The notes under the pieces were generated by a model. That model was not told the origin of the DNA, ran no database searches, and saw only the letters and a program-made list of their open reading frames with translations. A DNA stretch of 64,000 nucleotides, taken from contig NC_081412.1 of assembly GCF_030272615.1 (NCBI RefSeq), positions 139,700,747 through 139,764,746 on the forward strand, written 5' to 3'. The translations under genes were made by a program, and so were the position numbers. Within the stretch, counting starts at the first letter, position 1. Every line of letters starts with the position of its first letter. Positions 1 through 10,712 of the stretch are shown piece by piece. The DNA comes from Cryptomeria japonica (lineage: Eukaryota; Streptophyta; Pinopsida; Cupressales; Cupressaceae).

Positions 1-30
1 TATTATTGTTATCCATTTTCACCATATACA
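1..30 (+). repeat. 3' end of Tat-1 5' LTR
   Basis: Identical to 11977-12006, the last 30 bases of the 3' LTR, ending in the expected CA. The rest of this LTR lies left of the window. Confidence 0.88.
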
Positions 31-33
31 TTT

Positions 34-51
34 TGGCACACCCGATGGGAC
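34..51 (+). other. Primer-binding site, Tat-1
   Basis: TGGCACACCCGATGGGAC begins three bases after the LTR end and starts with TGG, the complement of a tRNA CCA tail. It resembles the Tat-2 site TGGTGAACCCGACGTGAA (shared TGG, ACCCGA and GAC blocks), suggesting that both use the same tRNA. I could not name the tRNA. Confidence 0.6.
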
Positions 52-142
52 TCTTGTCCCTTTTTGCATTTAACATTTGGTTGCAGATTTTGTATTTTGA
101 AGTTGCAGATCTGATGTTTTCGACAATATTTTCGACATTTTC

Positions 143-400
143 GCGTCTGCACACTTTCGGATCGCGTTTTTTATTTTCTTGCGCATCTGCGATATTTGGG
201 ATCACGTCTGCGATATTGGCAATATTTTATTTTGCAGGTTCCAGAAAAGAGCGTCTGTGTTGTAAAGGCGCGTTTGTGATGTTTTTAGCCGCGTCTGTGT
301 CCAGGAAGCGCGTCTGTGTTCTGTAGTCACGTTTGTGCATCACAGAACCGCGTCTGTGTCACAAAAGCGCGTCTATGTAGAGGGTAACCGCGTCTGTGTT
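143..400 (+). repeat. GCGTCTGTGT array A, Tat-1 sense leader
   Basis: About ten copies of GCGTCTGTGT or close variants (GCGTCTGCAC, CACGTTTGTG, GCGTCTATGT). From 251 on they start at about 251, 270, 291, 310, 330, 350, 369 and 391, a spacing of 18-22 bp. The 10-bp core is conserved and the roughly 10-bp spacers are not. The array lies in the untranslated leader, just after the primer-binding site. Confidence 0.85.
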
Positions 401-849
401 CACCAGTTTTGAATTTTGAGTTTTTATTAATTCAGTTTTCGGATTTTGCATCTAGGGTTTCGGATCTGGTTTATTTTGAGCTAACATTTTCAGATCTAGC
501 CAACAAAAGTGGTGTAGCTTGTCTTGAAAGCAAAATCATTTGGTTGAAGGCCCCTATTTTCACAAAGTCTTTTGGGTTTAAAATTTACCTAACTTGTGTG
601 CTTGCAGGAAGGGGTAATCATTTGAAACAATCCAAACTACTAACAACTCTTTGTTGCAGGTCCTTGGCAAGGGTTTTTGGATTTTTGTTGTGTGCCTTGT
701 TTTCATAGACTAGCAAACACTTCAATTGGTGCACTAAAATTGAATCATTGTATTTTGTGTCTTGAGCAATAGGCTCTTTTTGTTTGATCTTTAGAGGGCC
801 TATCTTCCCGTGTGGTCATTAGGACTACTAGTGAGAAGAGAACGACCCA

Positions 850-886
850 AGTGGTAGCGAGGAAAACCCACCTCTTCCGAACCACT
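850..886 (+). other. Leader hairpin 1 (Tat-1)
   Basis: AGTGGT (850-855) pairs with ACCACT (881-886), and an inner GAGG pairs with CCTC. At the same place Tat-2 has AGTGAGT pairing with ACTCACT plus TAGAAT pairing with ATTCTA. The fifth pair is G-C in Tat-1 and A-T in Tat-2. Both are followed by ATAAA and an A-rich run. Confidence 0.65.
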
Positions 887-1187
887 ATAAAAAAAATGTA
901 TTCATGGTGAAAACTATGAATAACGTGTGTTGATTAGTTCATACCGACATTATGTCTCCCCATAAACCCGTTTGATCAAATTTATTTGATCAGTTGTAGG
1001 GCGTAACCCCTACCGGCTGGGAGCCTTCTGTATTTACAGAGCTGAAAGTGCCGCATGTATGGCCACACGAGCGGATGCCCTTACTAGCACCTTTTTGTTT
1101 TAGCAGCCCAAATCCTTCTAGTTGTTGGGGCAGGAGGTCGGACCTCTGGTAGCGGCCCACACACATACGGTTCTTAGTAGAGATACA

Positions 1188-1216
1188 AAGTTCGCCACGG
1201 GGAGTTTTCGTGGGGA
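1188..1216 (+). other. Leader hairpin 2 (Tat-1)
   Basis: CCACG (1195-1199) pairs with CGTGG (1209-1213). The stem extends outward through AGTTC and GGACT with one bulged G; the loop is GGGAGTTTT. Tat-2 has CCATG pairing with CATGG in the same setting, a C-G to T-A compensatory change. Confidence 0.7.
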
Positions 1217-1628
1217 CTGATGCTTGGCTGACCCGAGAAGTGAGTGTCGAGGGTGGAGCCAGTGAGGTCAAGCATCTAAGTATCCGCTCTGAATAGCGTA
1301 GCCTCGGGGGTAAAACCCCATGTGGGATCAACAACTATTGTCTTGGCCAGCCATAAGAATTGTGCTTGACTTATGTTAAACATTCAAAAACATTCAAGAC
1401 CAAACAACAAAACATTGTGTCTTTTGTGTCTTCAAGTGTATGCAAAACATTTTTTTTTACATCAAACAACACACTTTTCTTGGAGTCATTTTGAGTCTAG
1501 ACACTTGCAAACATTGAGTCCTCATCAACATTGTGTCCTCTTGTCATGAAAAACAATCAAACAGTCAGATTTGGTCACAACAAAACAACTTCACAAATTG
1601 AAAAAAATTGCACAAAATTTGCAGAAAT

Positions 1629-1814
1629 GCGTCTGTGTCGGGCATAATAGCGTCTGTGTGGTCTAGCCGCGTCTGTGAGGGGCAGAAACGCGTCTATGTC
1701 CACAAAATCAACATCACACTTTGCAAAAAAGTCTCAGAAACATGTCTATGTTAAACAGAGAAGCGTCTGTGTCGAGAAACCGCATCTGTGAAGTATACAG
1801 GCGCGTCTGTGTCC
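1629..1814 (+). repeat. GCGTCTGTGT array B, Tat-1 sense leader
   Basis: Eight copies of the array A motif, with cores near 1629, 1650, 1669, 1690, 1742, 1763, 1782 and 1803, so the spacing is 19-21 bp with one gap. It lies about 500 bp before the gag start. Confidence 0.85.
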
Positions 1815-2304
1815 AGAATTGGAAAAACGTTGCAGTCCAGCAAGCAAACACAGTCAGTTTCGAAATTCTTGAGCCTCCTAGGTCATTTCTCCAGGGTTTC
1901 ATTTAGCATTCAACCTGTCCTTGGGTCTCACAAAGTCCATCATTGTTTTACATCTCTCTTTACATTCACAATTGTCTAAACTTGAGTCAAAAGGTCACTT
2001 GCTTGTCCTCATCATACTTTGTCAACACACTACATACAACAACACTTTGCTAAGTGGTCCCTCATCAAGGTTTCTTACCTTTGGGTCTCATTTGGTCTTA
2101 CTTAGAGTCAAGGTCAACTTACCTCATCAAGAGAAACTATCCTCTCTTTGGAAGTCACACCTACTCTACTACATACATACTTGGTCTTACACTTTGGACA
2201 TTGCAAGTACACTTCAGATTCATTTACATTCCATCCAACTCTTGGTCTTCCATACTCTTTCCATTTTTCATCTAGTCTCAAACATCTTGGTCAATACCTA
2301 GTTC

Positions 2305-5300
2305 ATGGTTGAAACCCATCTTCAAAAATCTAGGAGAGAAACTAAAGAGGCTCAAGAGTCCACAAACATGAGTTCTTATGAGTATGACAATGATATATTT
2401 TTCAATTTTGATCATACTACATTGCCTGACATGGATGCCTATAGAAACATTCCAAATGTTGAGAACATGGACACTATAAACAACAATGCTACACAAAATG
2501 ACAATGTGGACAACTTTTCAGTACATTCAGCAGATGTGGAAGAATCCATTATGAATCCCCATTTCAATCGCTTGGTTGAGGAAATAATGAGGGATAGACA
2601 ATAATTTTTACAAATGATGGCACAAAGTGGAGCCAAGATACCTCATGATTTTGACATGTCTCAAATAATGGAAAATCGACCTTTGCAACAACCTCACTCC
2701 AACATGGATCAAAGGAGACCTAATAGTGGAGGAAATAGAGGACCACATATGTTAGCTGAATCACCATCAGCTTTGCTTCAAAAACCAGAGGTCCCACATA
2801 CACATGGTCAAACATATGATACTCACCTTCGCAGACCATTATGGAAGTCTTATGGAGAAAAATATGCTCAATCACATATCAATGCTAAGGATCAACCACC
2901 AAAGCAATGGGATATTCAAAGGCATGCTCAAAATTTGGACACAAGGAAACCCCATGTCAAATTTGGGGGCAATACAATAGAACATGACATGCCTATAGAG
3001 TATGGTATACATGCACAAAATAGATATGGTGTTCCTCAACATGAATCCATACCAAGTGGTCCATATACGCAGCATCATTACAGACCTCCTCCATATGAAC
3101 ATGTGTATGATCAATATCATCCATATATGCAACATGCTCCTCCTCCAATGGGTACCTCAAACATGGGGTATGGTCCAAGAAGTCGATCTCCACCTAAGAG
3201 CAGTTTGGAACAACAAATCAAGGACTTACAAAAGAAAATGGAGGACATAAATACACCAAAGCCAACATACACAATGAGAGACATATGTCCTTATCCATTT
3301 GACAAGAGCATTCCAATGCCTCCATTTCCTGCACATTTTGTGACCCCTAAATTTGATAAGTATAAAGGAAAAGGGGATCCTAAGGCACACATAAGACTGT
3401 TTTTTACAGCTTGCATTGAGGTAGCAGCAGAAGAGACATATTTGATGAGATTATTCCCACAGAGCTTAGGCGATCAAGCTATGGAATGGTTCTCCCAACT
3501 TCCACCTGGTATTAAGTCATGGGGTGACCTAGCAGAGGCATTTATCCAACATTTCTCCTACAACATAGAGACAGACATATCAGTCACTACTTTGTGCAAC
3601 ACCAAGCAAAAAGAGGGAGAATCTTTTGCATCATTTTTACAAAGATGGAGAAATCTAGCTAGCAGATGCTCTTGTGAAATTCCCCAAAAACAAATGGTAG
3701 AAATGTTCACACAGAATGTTAACAAAGACATTGGTTATGATCTAAGGAAAGCTTGTTTGTCCACCTTCAAGGACGTTATTGAAAAAGGCTTAGCGACATA
3801 AAAGGTCCTAATTGAACAAGGAGTCATTAAGATATTCAAGGAAAACAAAGATGACTTTAAGGGAAAAGACAAGCCAAGATTTTGGAATAAAAACAAGAAT
3901 ACAGTCAATGATGGTGTTGTTGATGCCAATACAGTGTGACCCAAAGTCATCTTTTCAGGGTCAAGTTCTACAAACAATCAGGTGAATACTCAAACAACTT
4001 CCAGATCATGAAGGAAGTACACTCCATTGGGAGAACCGCTTGAGTCAGTTTTCAAGAAGCTTGTGGCAAACAAAGTAATCACAATTCCAGATTTCCCGCC
4101 ATATGAACCAAAGGTCAAACCAAATTGGTGGAATGATGATGAGTATTGTGAATTTCATAAGAGCAAGGGTCATAAGACAGGAAATTGTCATCGACTGAAG
4201 AACATCATACAAGATCTCATTGATAGAGGTGACATTGAGATTGAGGGACATTCATCCAAACAAGAACATGAGATGTTTAAGGAACCATTCTCAAAACATG
4301 ACAAGGGAAAAGCTAAAGCCACAGATGACCAAACCAACTATACCAGAGCATCCTATAACTATGATTCAACTATCAATCACATATCGATGGACAATTACAT
4401 CTCTACTATTATCATCAAGGACAAAGCGTCTGAGAATTCTACTCAGAGACCCAAGATTGTCCTAAAAGGTGTTGGATCTTCTTCGGAACCTACCTCTGAA
4501 TGTCATGTTACAACTCGTCGAAGTAAATTCACTTTGCAAGGTGCTCCAACTAAAAACACCACTTCTTCATCAACCAAACCTGAGTATGACCTTGTAGAAC
4601 AGTTAGGGAAGACACCCGCGCTCATTTCAATCCTTGAGCTATTACGCATATTTCCCGCACATAAAGCTATTCTTGACAAAATCTTGAGAGATACTGTTGT
4701 TCCTACTGATCTGAATGTGGACCAGTTTCAAGCCATGGTGGGATACCTTTCCATTCCACACTCCCTTACTTTCACCGAAGCTGATGACACCTCTGTAAGT
4801 CAGCCACATAATGCACCACTACACATTGAAGCCTTCATACACAAACATCGAATAAAAAGAGTCCTGATAGATGGAGGAGCAGGTCTAAACATTTGCACAT
4901 TAAGCACTATTACACAATTGGGATATTCTGATAAAGCTATGAATGCTACAAACAAAATCACCATTAAAGCATATGATGATGAAGAGCGTTCATCCAAGGG
5001 TACAGTCATCTTACCTCTCAGAGTTGGACCAGTTACAAAGGATGTGGTTTGTCAAGTCCTGGATCTAAATCTCACTTACAACATATTGCTAGGACGTCCT
5101 TGGATTCATGAAATGAGTGCAGTCCCTTCTACATATCATCTATGTATCAAGTTTCCACACAATGGAGTTGAAGTGACCATCAAAGCGGATCCAAATCCAT
5201 TCATATATTGCAACAATCTGCAACCTAGATCAGAAATAACAATACCAGTCAATCGAGAAGCTATTCCTTCATCAGCATATGTTGATCCAGAATCCTTAAA

Positions 5301-6099
5301 AGCTTCTACATCAAAGCAAACAGAGCTAAAAGAAAAGTTAAAGATTAAAGACATGGGATGTGGTGAGTATATCTTTCATGTTGATCAACTCCCACTATCT
5401 CCTAAGGTATTCAGTCGATGGGAACAATCTACAAAAAATTTACAATGCCAAGGAATTGGGTGTGAACCACCTAGTGTTGTGGCTACTAAGTCTGAATGCA
5501 AATCTCCTCTAGTGGTGCAAGCATCTCTTGATATCAATAGTCCTAAGAGTGGTTCCAACAAAGAATCTATTGAGCGTATCGCCATCCCTCTTGATAACTC
5601 ACATAGCTTTTCCATTTCATCCACTCATTCCATTTCCGCTCCTCTCCTAGACTTGGATCAACAAGAATTACAAAAGCCCTTACTCATTGGGGATGAAAAA
5701 TCAAGCTTTGAAAAGAAAAATCTAAAAGTCAAAACTAAAGAAAAGTCCTTTAGTCCAAATCAAAATCAAAAGCTATTGGACTCTGCAAAAATCAAGGTCA
5801 AGGATAAAACTCCTATGAAGCAAAAAGAACAAGAGTTGATCTCCCCTAATATCAAAATAACTAGGGGCAAAAGTTCTACAATTTTAAGTCAAAAAGCATA
5901 CTTGTTGATCCTAAGTCTCCATCATGCTATCCTACTTTCACTTCTTTTCACAATCATAAGCCTTCATCACTCATCCACTTGTTCCACACATCCATTCCCT
6001 TATGGTGATACATCATGGACCTTTAATGGAGCTTCCTCAAAGGACTTTGTTAGCAGGGATGCCCAAACTTCTTCAGGTGACACGCATATGGGAAGGTGA
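2305..6099 (+). pseudogene. Tat-1 gag-protease polyprotein, broken by in-frame stops
   Basis: One reading frame runs from MVETHLQKS (2305) to 6099 with in-frame stops near 2602, 3799, 3937 and 4008. An N-terminal Gln/Asn/His/Pro-rich part is followed by a Retrotrans_gag capsid-like domain (about 3250-3800, with MEWFSQLP and FLQRWRNLA). A zinc knuckle CEFHKSKGHKTGNC (about 4147-4188) has spacing C-x2-H-x4-H-x4-C. The retropepsin-like protease carries LIDGGAGLNICTL near 4864-4902 and ILLGRPWIHEM near 5088. The same order and motifs occur in Tat-2 at 40927-36845. The frame then leaves protease homology at a deletion junction near 6000-6165, so no RT follows. The start is set by similarity to the Tat-2 N-terminus (VETRSKSKK). 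All four stops are disabling. Confidence 0.88.
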
Positions 6100-6111
6100 C
6101 ACGCATATGGG
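6075..6111 (+). repeat. 18-bp tandem duplication at the pol deletion junction
   Basis: AGGTGACACGCATATGGG occurs at 6075-6092 and again at 6094-6111, between the gag-protease and the surviving integrase tail. This places it at or next to the breakpoint that removed RT, RNase H and the integrase core, and may be a scar of that rearrangement. Confidence 0.75.
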
Positions 6112-6164
6112 CCTACGTAGTCCACACACTAGTAATTCTATCTCAATTCCTTCATCAAGGAGGA

Positions 6165-6439
6165 CAGTCACTCAAGCTACACATCATGTAGTCAAGGAAC
6201 ATCACAGTTACAATCATAAAGTCAAGCCTCGCACATTTGAGGTAGGGGACTTAGTTCTAAGAGAAAATCCTAAAAATCAACAAGACAGAGAGAAGAAGGG
6301 CAAGTTCGAACCAAATTGGCTTGATCCTTACATCATTACAGCAGCATATGGATCTGGTGCATATCAACTCTCAACTACAGAAGGTGAACCTTTGGAGGAT
6401 CCTATCAACAGCATGCACCTTCGCAGGTTCTACACGTAG
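6165..6439 (+). pseudogene. Tat-1 integrase C-terminal remnant
   Basis: The translation in this frame contains FEVGDLVLRENPKNQ, KFEPNWLDPYIITAAYG and INSMHLRRFYT before the stop at 6437-6439. Residue for residue this resembles the Tat-2 integrase end (FEVGDLVLKANPKN, EFEPNWVGPFIVTAAYG, VNSMHLRKYWA). The catalytic DDE core and the HHCC zinc domain are absent. About 90 residues survive, so this is a remnant; the stop is the natural pol terminus. Confidence 0.88.
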
Positions 6440-6541
6440 CTCTTCGGAATATCCTAATTCAAAAATACAAAAAAAAATTCAAAAAATTCCAAAATACAAA
6501 AAAAAAATAAAAAAATTATAAAACAAAAAAAATCGTTACTT

Positions 6542-6691
6542 GGTGAAAACCTGGCAAACAGGCACCTTGTGACACAAAAAACATTGAAAAATCAAAAAAA
6601 GTAAAGAGAAATAATTTCGTCGAACGGTGAAAACCACTTCGGTGGCGCCCTGGGCAAGTACCATGGTGAAAACTGGGTGACCAGCACCATG
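6542..6691 (+). other. Three A4-bulge hairpin modules after the Tat-1 integrase stop
   Basis: Each module has an outer stem, an unpaired AAAA on the 5' side, an inner 4-bp stem and a small loop. Module 1 (6542-6566): GGTG/CACC, CCTG/CAGG, loop GCAAA. Module 2 (6626-6649): GGTG/CGCC, CCAC/GTGG, loop TTCG. Module 3 (6662-6691): CATGGTG/CACCATG, CTGG/CCAG, loop GTGA. Stems differ but pairing holds, and TTCG and GTGA are stable tetraloop types. Tat-2 has two such modules at the same position (31279-31343). Confidence 0.75.
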
Positions 6692-8127
6692 CGTAGAGAC
6701 ATTGCTCCTCCCTCCTTCAGGATTCACTTTCATCCTTTCACTTTGCACACACTCACGACCAATTCGTTCATAATAAACTTACACATTCCCATCATGGCTT
6801 GTTATTGATCTACCCAAGATTGGTTAGCCATTCATAATAAACCTCCCTTTTCATCCCTTTCCATCCATAATAAATCAGATCCTATCTATGGCTAAGGCAA
6901 ATCCTACGTCTAGTAATGGGTGTGGAACTGAGAACATCACCTGTTTCGAGGAGTACAGTTTCTTCCAGCTTCCTTCAGTCTATCGGCGCACAACCCGCAA
7001 TAAAGTTTCGTCTTCTTCGCAATAAGGTATCAGTTTCATGGATTCAGTCAGTTTCAGATGGGACACAACAGCGACAATGGGCTTCAACAAATCAAATCTT
7101 TCAACAGACGCAGACAACATTATGGTTCAGTGCTATCTATTCTTTCTGTGAAAGTAAACATTGTGACCACAATCAAATAAGACTTATACAAGTGACAAGA
7201 GACACTAAACTTGAGGACTACAGTGGATGTTGGTGTCGAGTCTTGGTTTTCTTTTTATCTTTTGGTGACATGTCTTTTAGCTTTTCCGGGATGTCTCTGA
7301 CTAGAGATTCTATCTCTAGAATGTCTTTGACTAGAAAGGCGAGGATGGGGTATCGTCACCTACTTTCTTTTGTTGTCTGTGGATTATCTCTTAGTAATGC
7401 TATGACTTGTCCAAGGATATGAGGACACTGTGAGTCTAGTGTGAATTGGAGCATTCCTTGTTTGTGACTGTCTTATCTCCATGCAAACAGGTACAATGAC
7501 TTTCTGGGTCGAACATATGCCTCGATTGTCATAACCTACTTGCCATAATAAAGCTTAATGATGATAACGCACAAGAAGCTCTTTCACTTTCATATCTTTT
7601 GTCTTTCATCCACCTTTCTTGATTGACTTCCATCGTCCTTCTCGAGTCTGTGTAGCCTACTATCACATGACTGAGTATAATGACACACCAAAAACATTTG
7701 CATTTTATGTAGTTGCACCTGCATTACCACATATAAGCATTTCATACATACATATATATATCACAATTGTATCACATCCTGCACACAACACCTATTAGCA
7801 CAATTTACATTTGCATTATCATATTCATCTGCATTACATACATTCACATTTGCATCATGCATAACATGTTAAAAACATAAAAGAACAAAAATACTGCATT
7901 ACATCATATAAATATTTGCATCCATAGCATAAAACAAACATCACATAAGAACGCCTCATCACATAGGTACACATGCACATCACTGCCGCAAAAATGAATC
8001 ATCTCGTATATATAAATAAAGTGTCATGATACATTCATGTCAAAATCATATGGCTACAAAAGCACCCGCAGGTGTCTATAATACAAAAAATGGTACAAAA
8101 CACTGATACAAAGGGAGCCCTCTATGG
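6692..8127 (+). other. Tat-1 3' noncoding region, no gene seen
   Basis: This lies between the hairpin modules and the end of the antisense PMD gene. It is AT-rich with short CATATTT/ACATTTGCAT-like repetition around 7690-8000. An open stretch at 6916-7422 has no recognisable domain and I found no counterpart in Tat-2, so I do not call it a gene. Confidence 0.6.
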
Positions 8128-9998
8128 CTATGATGAACTCCCTCCCTCGGAGCCGCCTGGCCTCGGTGGAATCTGAGCCCCTGAAGGACCCGCCCCAAGA
8201 TCATCCTGCCTGTCCCCTTTATCTAGTGGTGGTGGAGGGCCCATAACCCCACCACTCGATGCCTGTCTCCTCCGGCTCCCTCCCGTAGCTGTCACTGTAC
8301 GCGATGACCTATGGAAGCTCCTCGCCCGCTGATCTGCTAGCACTGCACCATAGTAGAGGTCCCTCCAATAGGCTATCTCCTCTCCTGCACGCAGGACATA
8401 AACGTATCCTGCCCCTGTATCCTCAGTCGCCTATCTCCCTACCCTCAGTGCTGTCTCAGCCTCTGTGTAGCGCTGGATAGCCTGATCTGGCTCCTGCTCA
8501 GTATCTCTGAGCCTCGTCCTGAGCCGATCCCTCTCCCTCTCTAGCTCCTGGATCTCATCTGTCTGGCCCTAGCAGATCTCCCTCAGATCTAGCAGCTCAG
8601 CCTCCACTGGGTCAGCCCCCTCTGCCTCTGCCTCTGCCTGTGGCTCCCCCTCTGCGGGTGCCTACCCCTGTGCCTGTACTGGTACCTGTCCTTGTCCCTG
8701 TCCCTGTATCTGTACCTGCCTGGGACCCTGTGCTGTTGGCACCTGTAAAGGCAATCCACTGCGACCCCTCACCACTCGAGCCTGCCTCTCCTCTCCACCC
8801 TCCCTCTGAGGTGCAACTCGTCTCTCTCCAACTACTCCCCTCCTCCTCCATCGGCCTCTGCCCCCATCGCCTCCACCATCATCCTCGTCACCACCACCAT
8901 CTCCCTCCAGTGCCTCTCCTGGATCTATCAATCATGGGAATGGATGCTCTGGCCAGTAAGCTGTATACTCAGCATCCATCCCGGCATCCTCGATCTCTGG
9001 CCACATGTCCCAAGGTAGGGGCATCATCTCTACAAGCTAAGTCACTGCCTGATCATATGACAGCAACGGCCCAAACTGCGCCTGATCTCTGACTGTGCGG
9101 GCATACATGCCTGATCCCTGGGGCATCCTCTGAATCTGGCCAAACTATCGGCCAACCCTGTCCACCAGCTGTCTCTCTAACACATAGGGCATCCGCCCAA
9201 TCAGGTACCTGCTCCGGAAGGTGTAGGGCAGCTCAACTGCGTCATCCTCCCACTCCTCACAGCCCAGATATGGTCTCCTTATGACCACATCAATGTCGTC
9301 CAACACTCGCTGCCAATGTTCTAACTTGCCAATCTGCGGTTGTGATGTGATCATATCATACAAATGTACAAAGCTGCGTCCATGACCTCTGCCCCTGAAG
9401 TGTATCGGTCGGGTAACCGACAGATACTCGTAGGCCCATACCTGCAGCAGTGTCACTCCACAACCCAGTCCCACTGATCCGTGATAAACAAATTGATGAA
9501 GCTCATAATATAAATGGGCCAGCACACATGGTCCCCAGGCATATCTGGTGTGTTGTGTCACCAGTGTCTCCAGTGCTCCCCCCAGCCCACAGCCAAACCC
9601 CGTGTCGCCCTATCCGGACACAGGAACCCACTGATAGCTCCTCCTATCACTGCCGGCAACGTTAGTCCTGTGGCTTTCATGGTGTCCCATGCCATGTGTC
9701 CTGCCCTCATCTCCAGTCCAGGGTCCTGGAATACCCATCTCAATGCCTCTCTATCTCCATCTCGATCGTATGGGATCAGCTCCCCATCGATCGGTATCCT
9801 CAGTATCCTGTAGACATCCTCCAGGGTGACTGTCATCTCACCCATCGGCAAACGGAATGTGCACGTCTCAGAGTACCATCTCTCAGCCAGCACATGTCTC
9901 AAACCCATCTCCTCGATGGCAGCTCTGTCCTCAAGCGACAACTCAGGTCGCAACCTCTGCGTCGACGGGAATCTCTCCCATGACTTTAGCATCGGCAA
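8128..9998 (-). pseudogene. Tat-1 antisense plant mobile domain (PMD, aminotransferase-like) gene
   Basis: Read opposite to gag-pol, the N-terminal part (9998-9558) has the PMD signature: LAERWYSETCTFRLPMGE, then MTVTLEDVYRILRIPIDGE, then the GWGEHW block. After a frame change at 9558-9561 the domain goes on (9561-9145: YAWGPCVLAHLYYELHQF, CGVTLLQVWAYEYLSVTRP). Past a stop, a third part encodes an acidic Gly/Gln-rich linker, a helical segment (near 8350-8600) and a basic, Pro-rich tail ending at 8128. Tat-2 has the same gene and domain order at 28083-29870. PMD proteins are a plant family of unclear biochemical role found in transposons and in host genes linked to silencing; what the protein does for the element is not known. 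The TTGACTGCAG just upstream of the start (about 10007) could be a splice acceptor, so the true first exon may lie further right. Confidence 0.85.
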
Positions 9999-10047
9999 AT
10001 ACTCCTGCAGTCAAACAACTCAATCATATCAGTTATAGTGGCATTCA

Positions 10048-10404
10048 CTATTTATCACAAAATGCTACTCGCTATCTAAATGCATATGGCTATCTACCCT
10101 AGTGACACTCACTGTTCATCACAAAGTGTTGCTATTTATCCTAGTGGTACTCCCTGTTCATCACAAAGTACTACGTGTGTGACACTCCATGTTCATCACA
10201 AAGTGTTACTCACATTTGCACTCCCTGTTCATCACAAAGTGCTGCTCATATTTCAGTACTCCCTGTTCATCACAAAGTACTCTATCTTGGTACTCATTGT
10301 TCATCACAAAGTGCCTTGATCTATCCTAGTCTTCCTAGAGGACCTTCTTGAGTGTATCCCCTCAGCAACTTATCCAATCGACAACGTATGTTCATCACAG
10401 AACT
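10048..10404 (-). repeat. TGTTCATCACAAAG repeat cluster, leader of antisense PMD unit
   Basis: TGTTCATCACAAAGTR occurs at 10113, 10155, 10190, 10226, 10264 and 10298, with degenerate copies near 10048 and 10389. Spacing is 34-42 bp; sequence between copies varies but often contains ACTC or CTCCC. It lies between the PMD start and array C. Confidence 0.85.
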
Positions 10405-10440
10405 GCCGATTTGACCTAGACGATGCAAATTCATACTTTT

Positions 10441-10712
10441 CAAACGCAAACGCGCTTACATGACATAAACGCGCTCAAAGACTGCATAGACGCACCTGAA
10501 AAACACAGACGCGCCTGCTTGACACAGACGTGCCTATGCTCTGCACAGACGCGCCTGGGCGACACAGATGTGCCTTTTTGGCACAAATGCACCTATCCAT
10601 CACAGACGCGGCCGCAATTGACGCAGACGCGGGTCCAGTCACAGACGCGCCTGGCACAAACACAGACGTGCCTCGCAAACACAGACGCGCCTGGCACCAA
10701 CGCAAACGCGCC
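10441..10712 (-). repeat. GCGTCTGTGT array C, leader of antisense PMD unit
   Basis: On the plus strand the units read ACACAGACGCGCC; on the PMD-sense strand they read GCGTCTGTGT as in arrays A and B. Fourteen cores start at 10447, 10466, 10487, 10506, 10525, 10546, 10565, 10584, 10603, 10624, 10642, 10663, 10682 and 10703, often alternating 19 and 21 bp. The array is about 450 bp before the PMD start, much as array B is before gag. Confidence 0.9.

Larger units (their letters stand above)
823..1320 (+). other. Conserved structured leader of Tat-1
   Basis: This untranslated block matches the Tat-2 leader (42290 to 41800, minus strand) although much of the other noncoding DNA of the two elements has diverged. 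Shared stretches include GAACGACCCAA, CACTATAAA, AATCCTTCTAGTTG, AAGTTCGCCA, TGCTTGGCTG, AGAAGTGAGTGTC and GGTCAAGCATCTA. Two hairpins inside it (850-886 and 1188-1216) are supported by compensatory changes between the elements. Packaging, dimerisation or translation control would fit a retrotransposon leader; which one is not shown by the sequence. Confidence 0.75.

Noticed and set aside
34-51. tRNA gene near an LTR
   Set aside because: Only the complement of a tRNA 3' end is present, as expected for a primer-binding site; no cloverleaf.
990-1334. 114-codon minus-strand frame
   Set aside because: Lies antisense to the conserved structured leader; its openness follows from that sequence and the frame has no counterpart in Tat-2.
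6916-7422. 168-codon plus-strand frame in the Tat-1 3' region
   Set aside because: No recognisable domain and no homolog found in Tat-2; composition looks noncoding.
10441-10712. CRISPR-like look of short repeats with spacers
   Set aside because: The conserved unit is only about 10 bp, spacers are about 10 bp, and the context is a plant retrotransposon with no cas genes.
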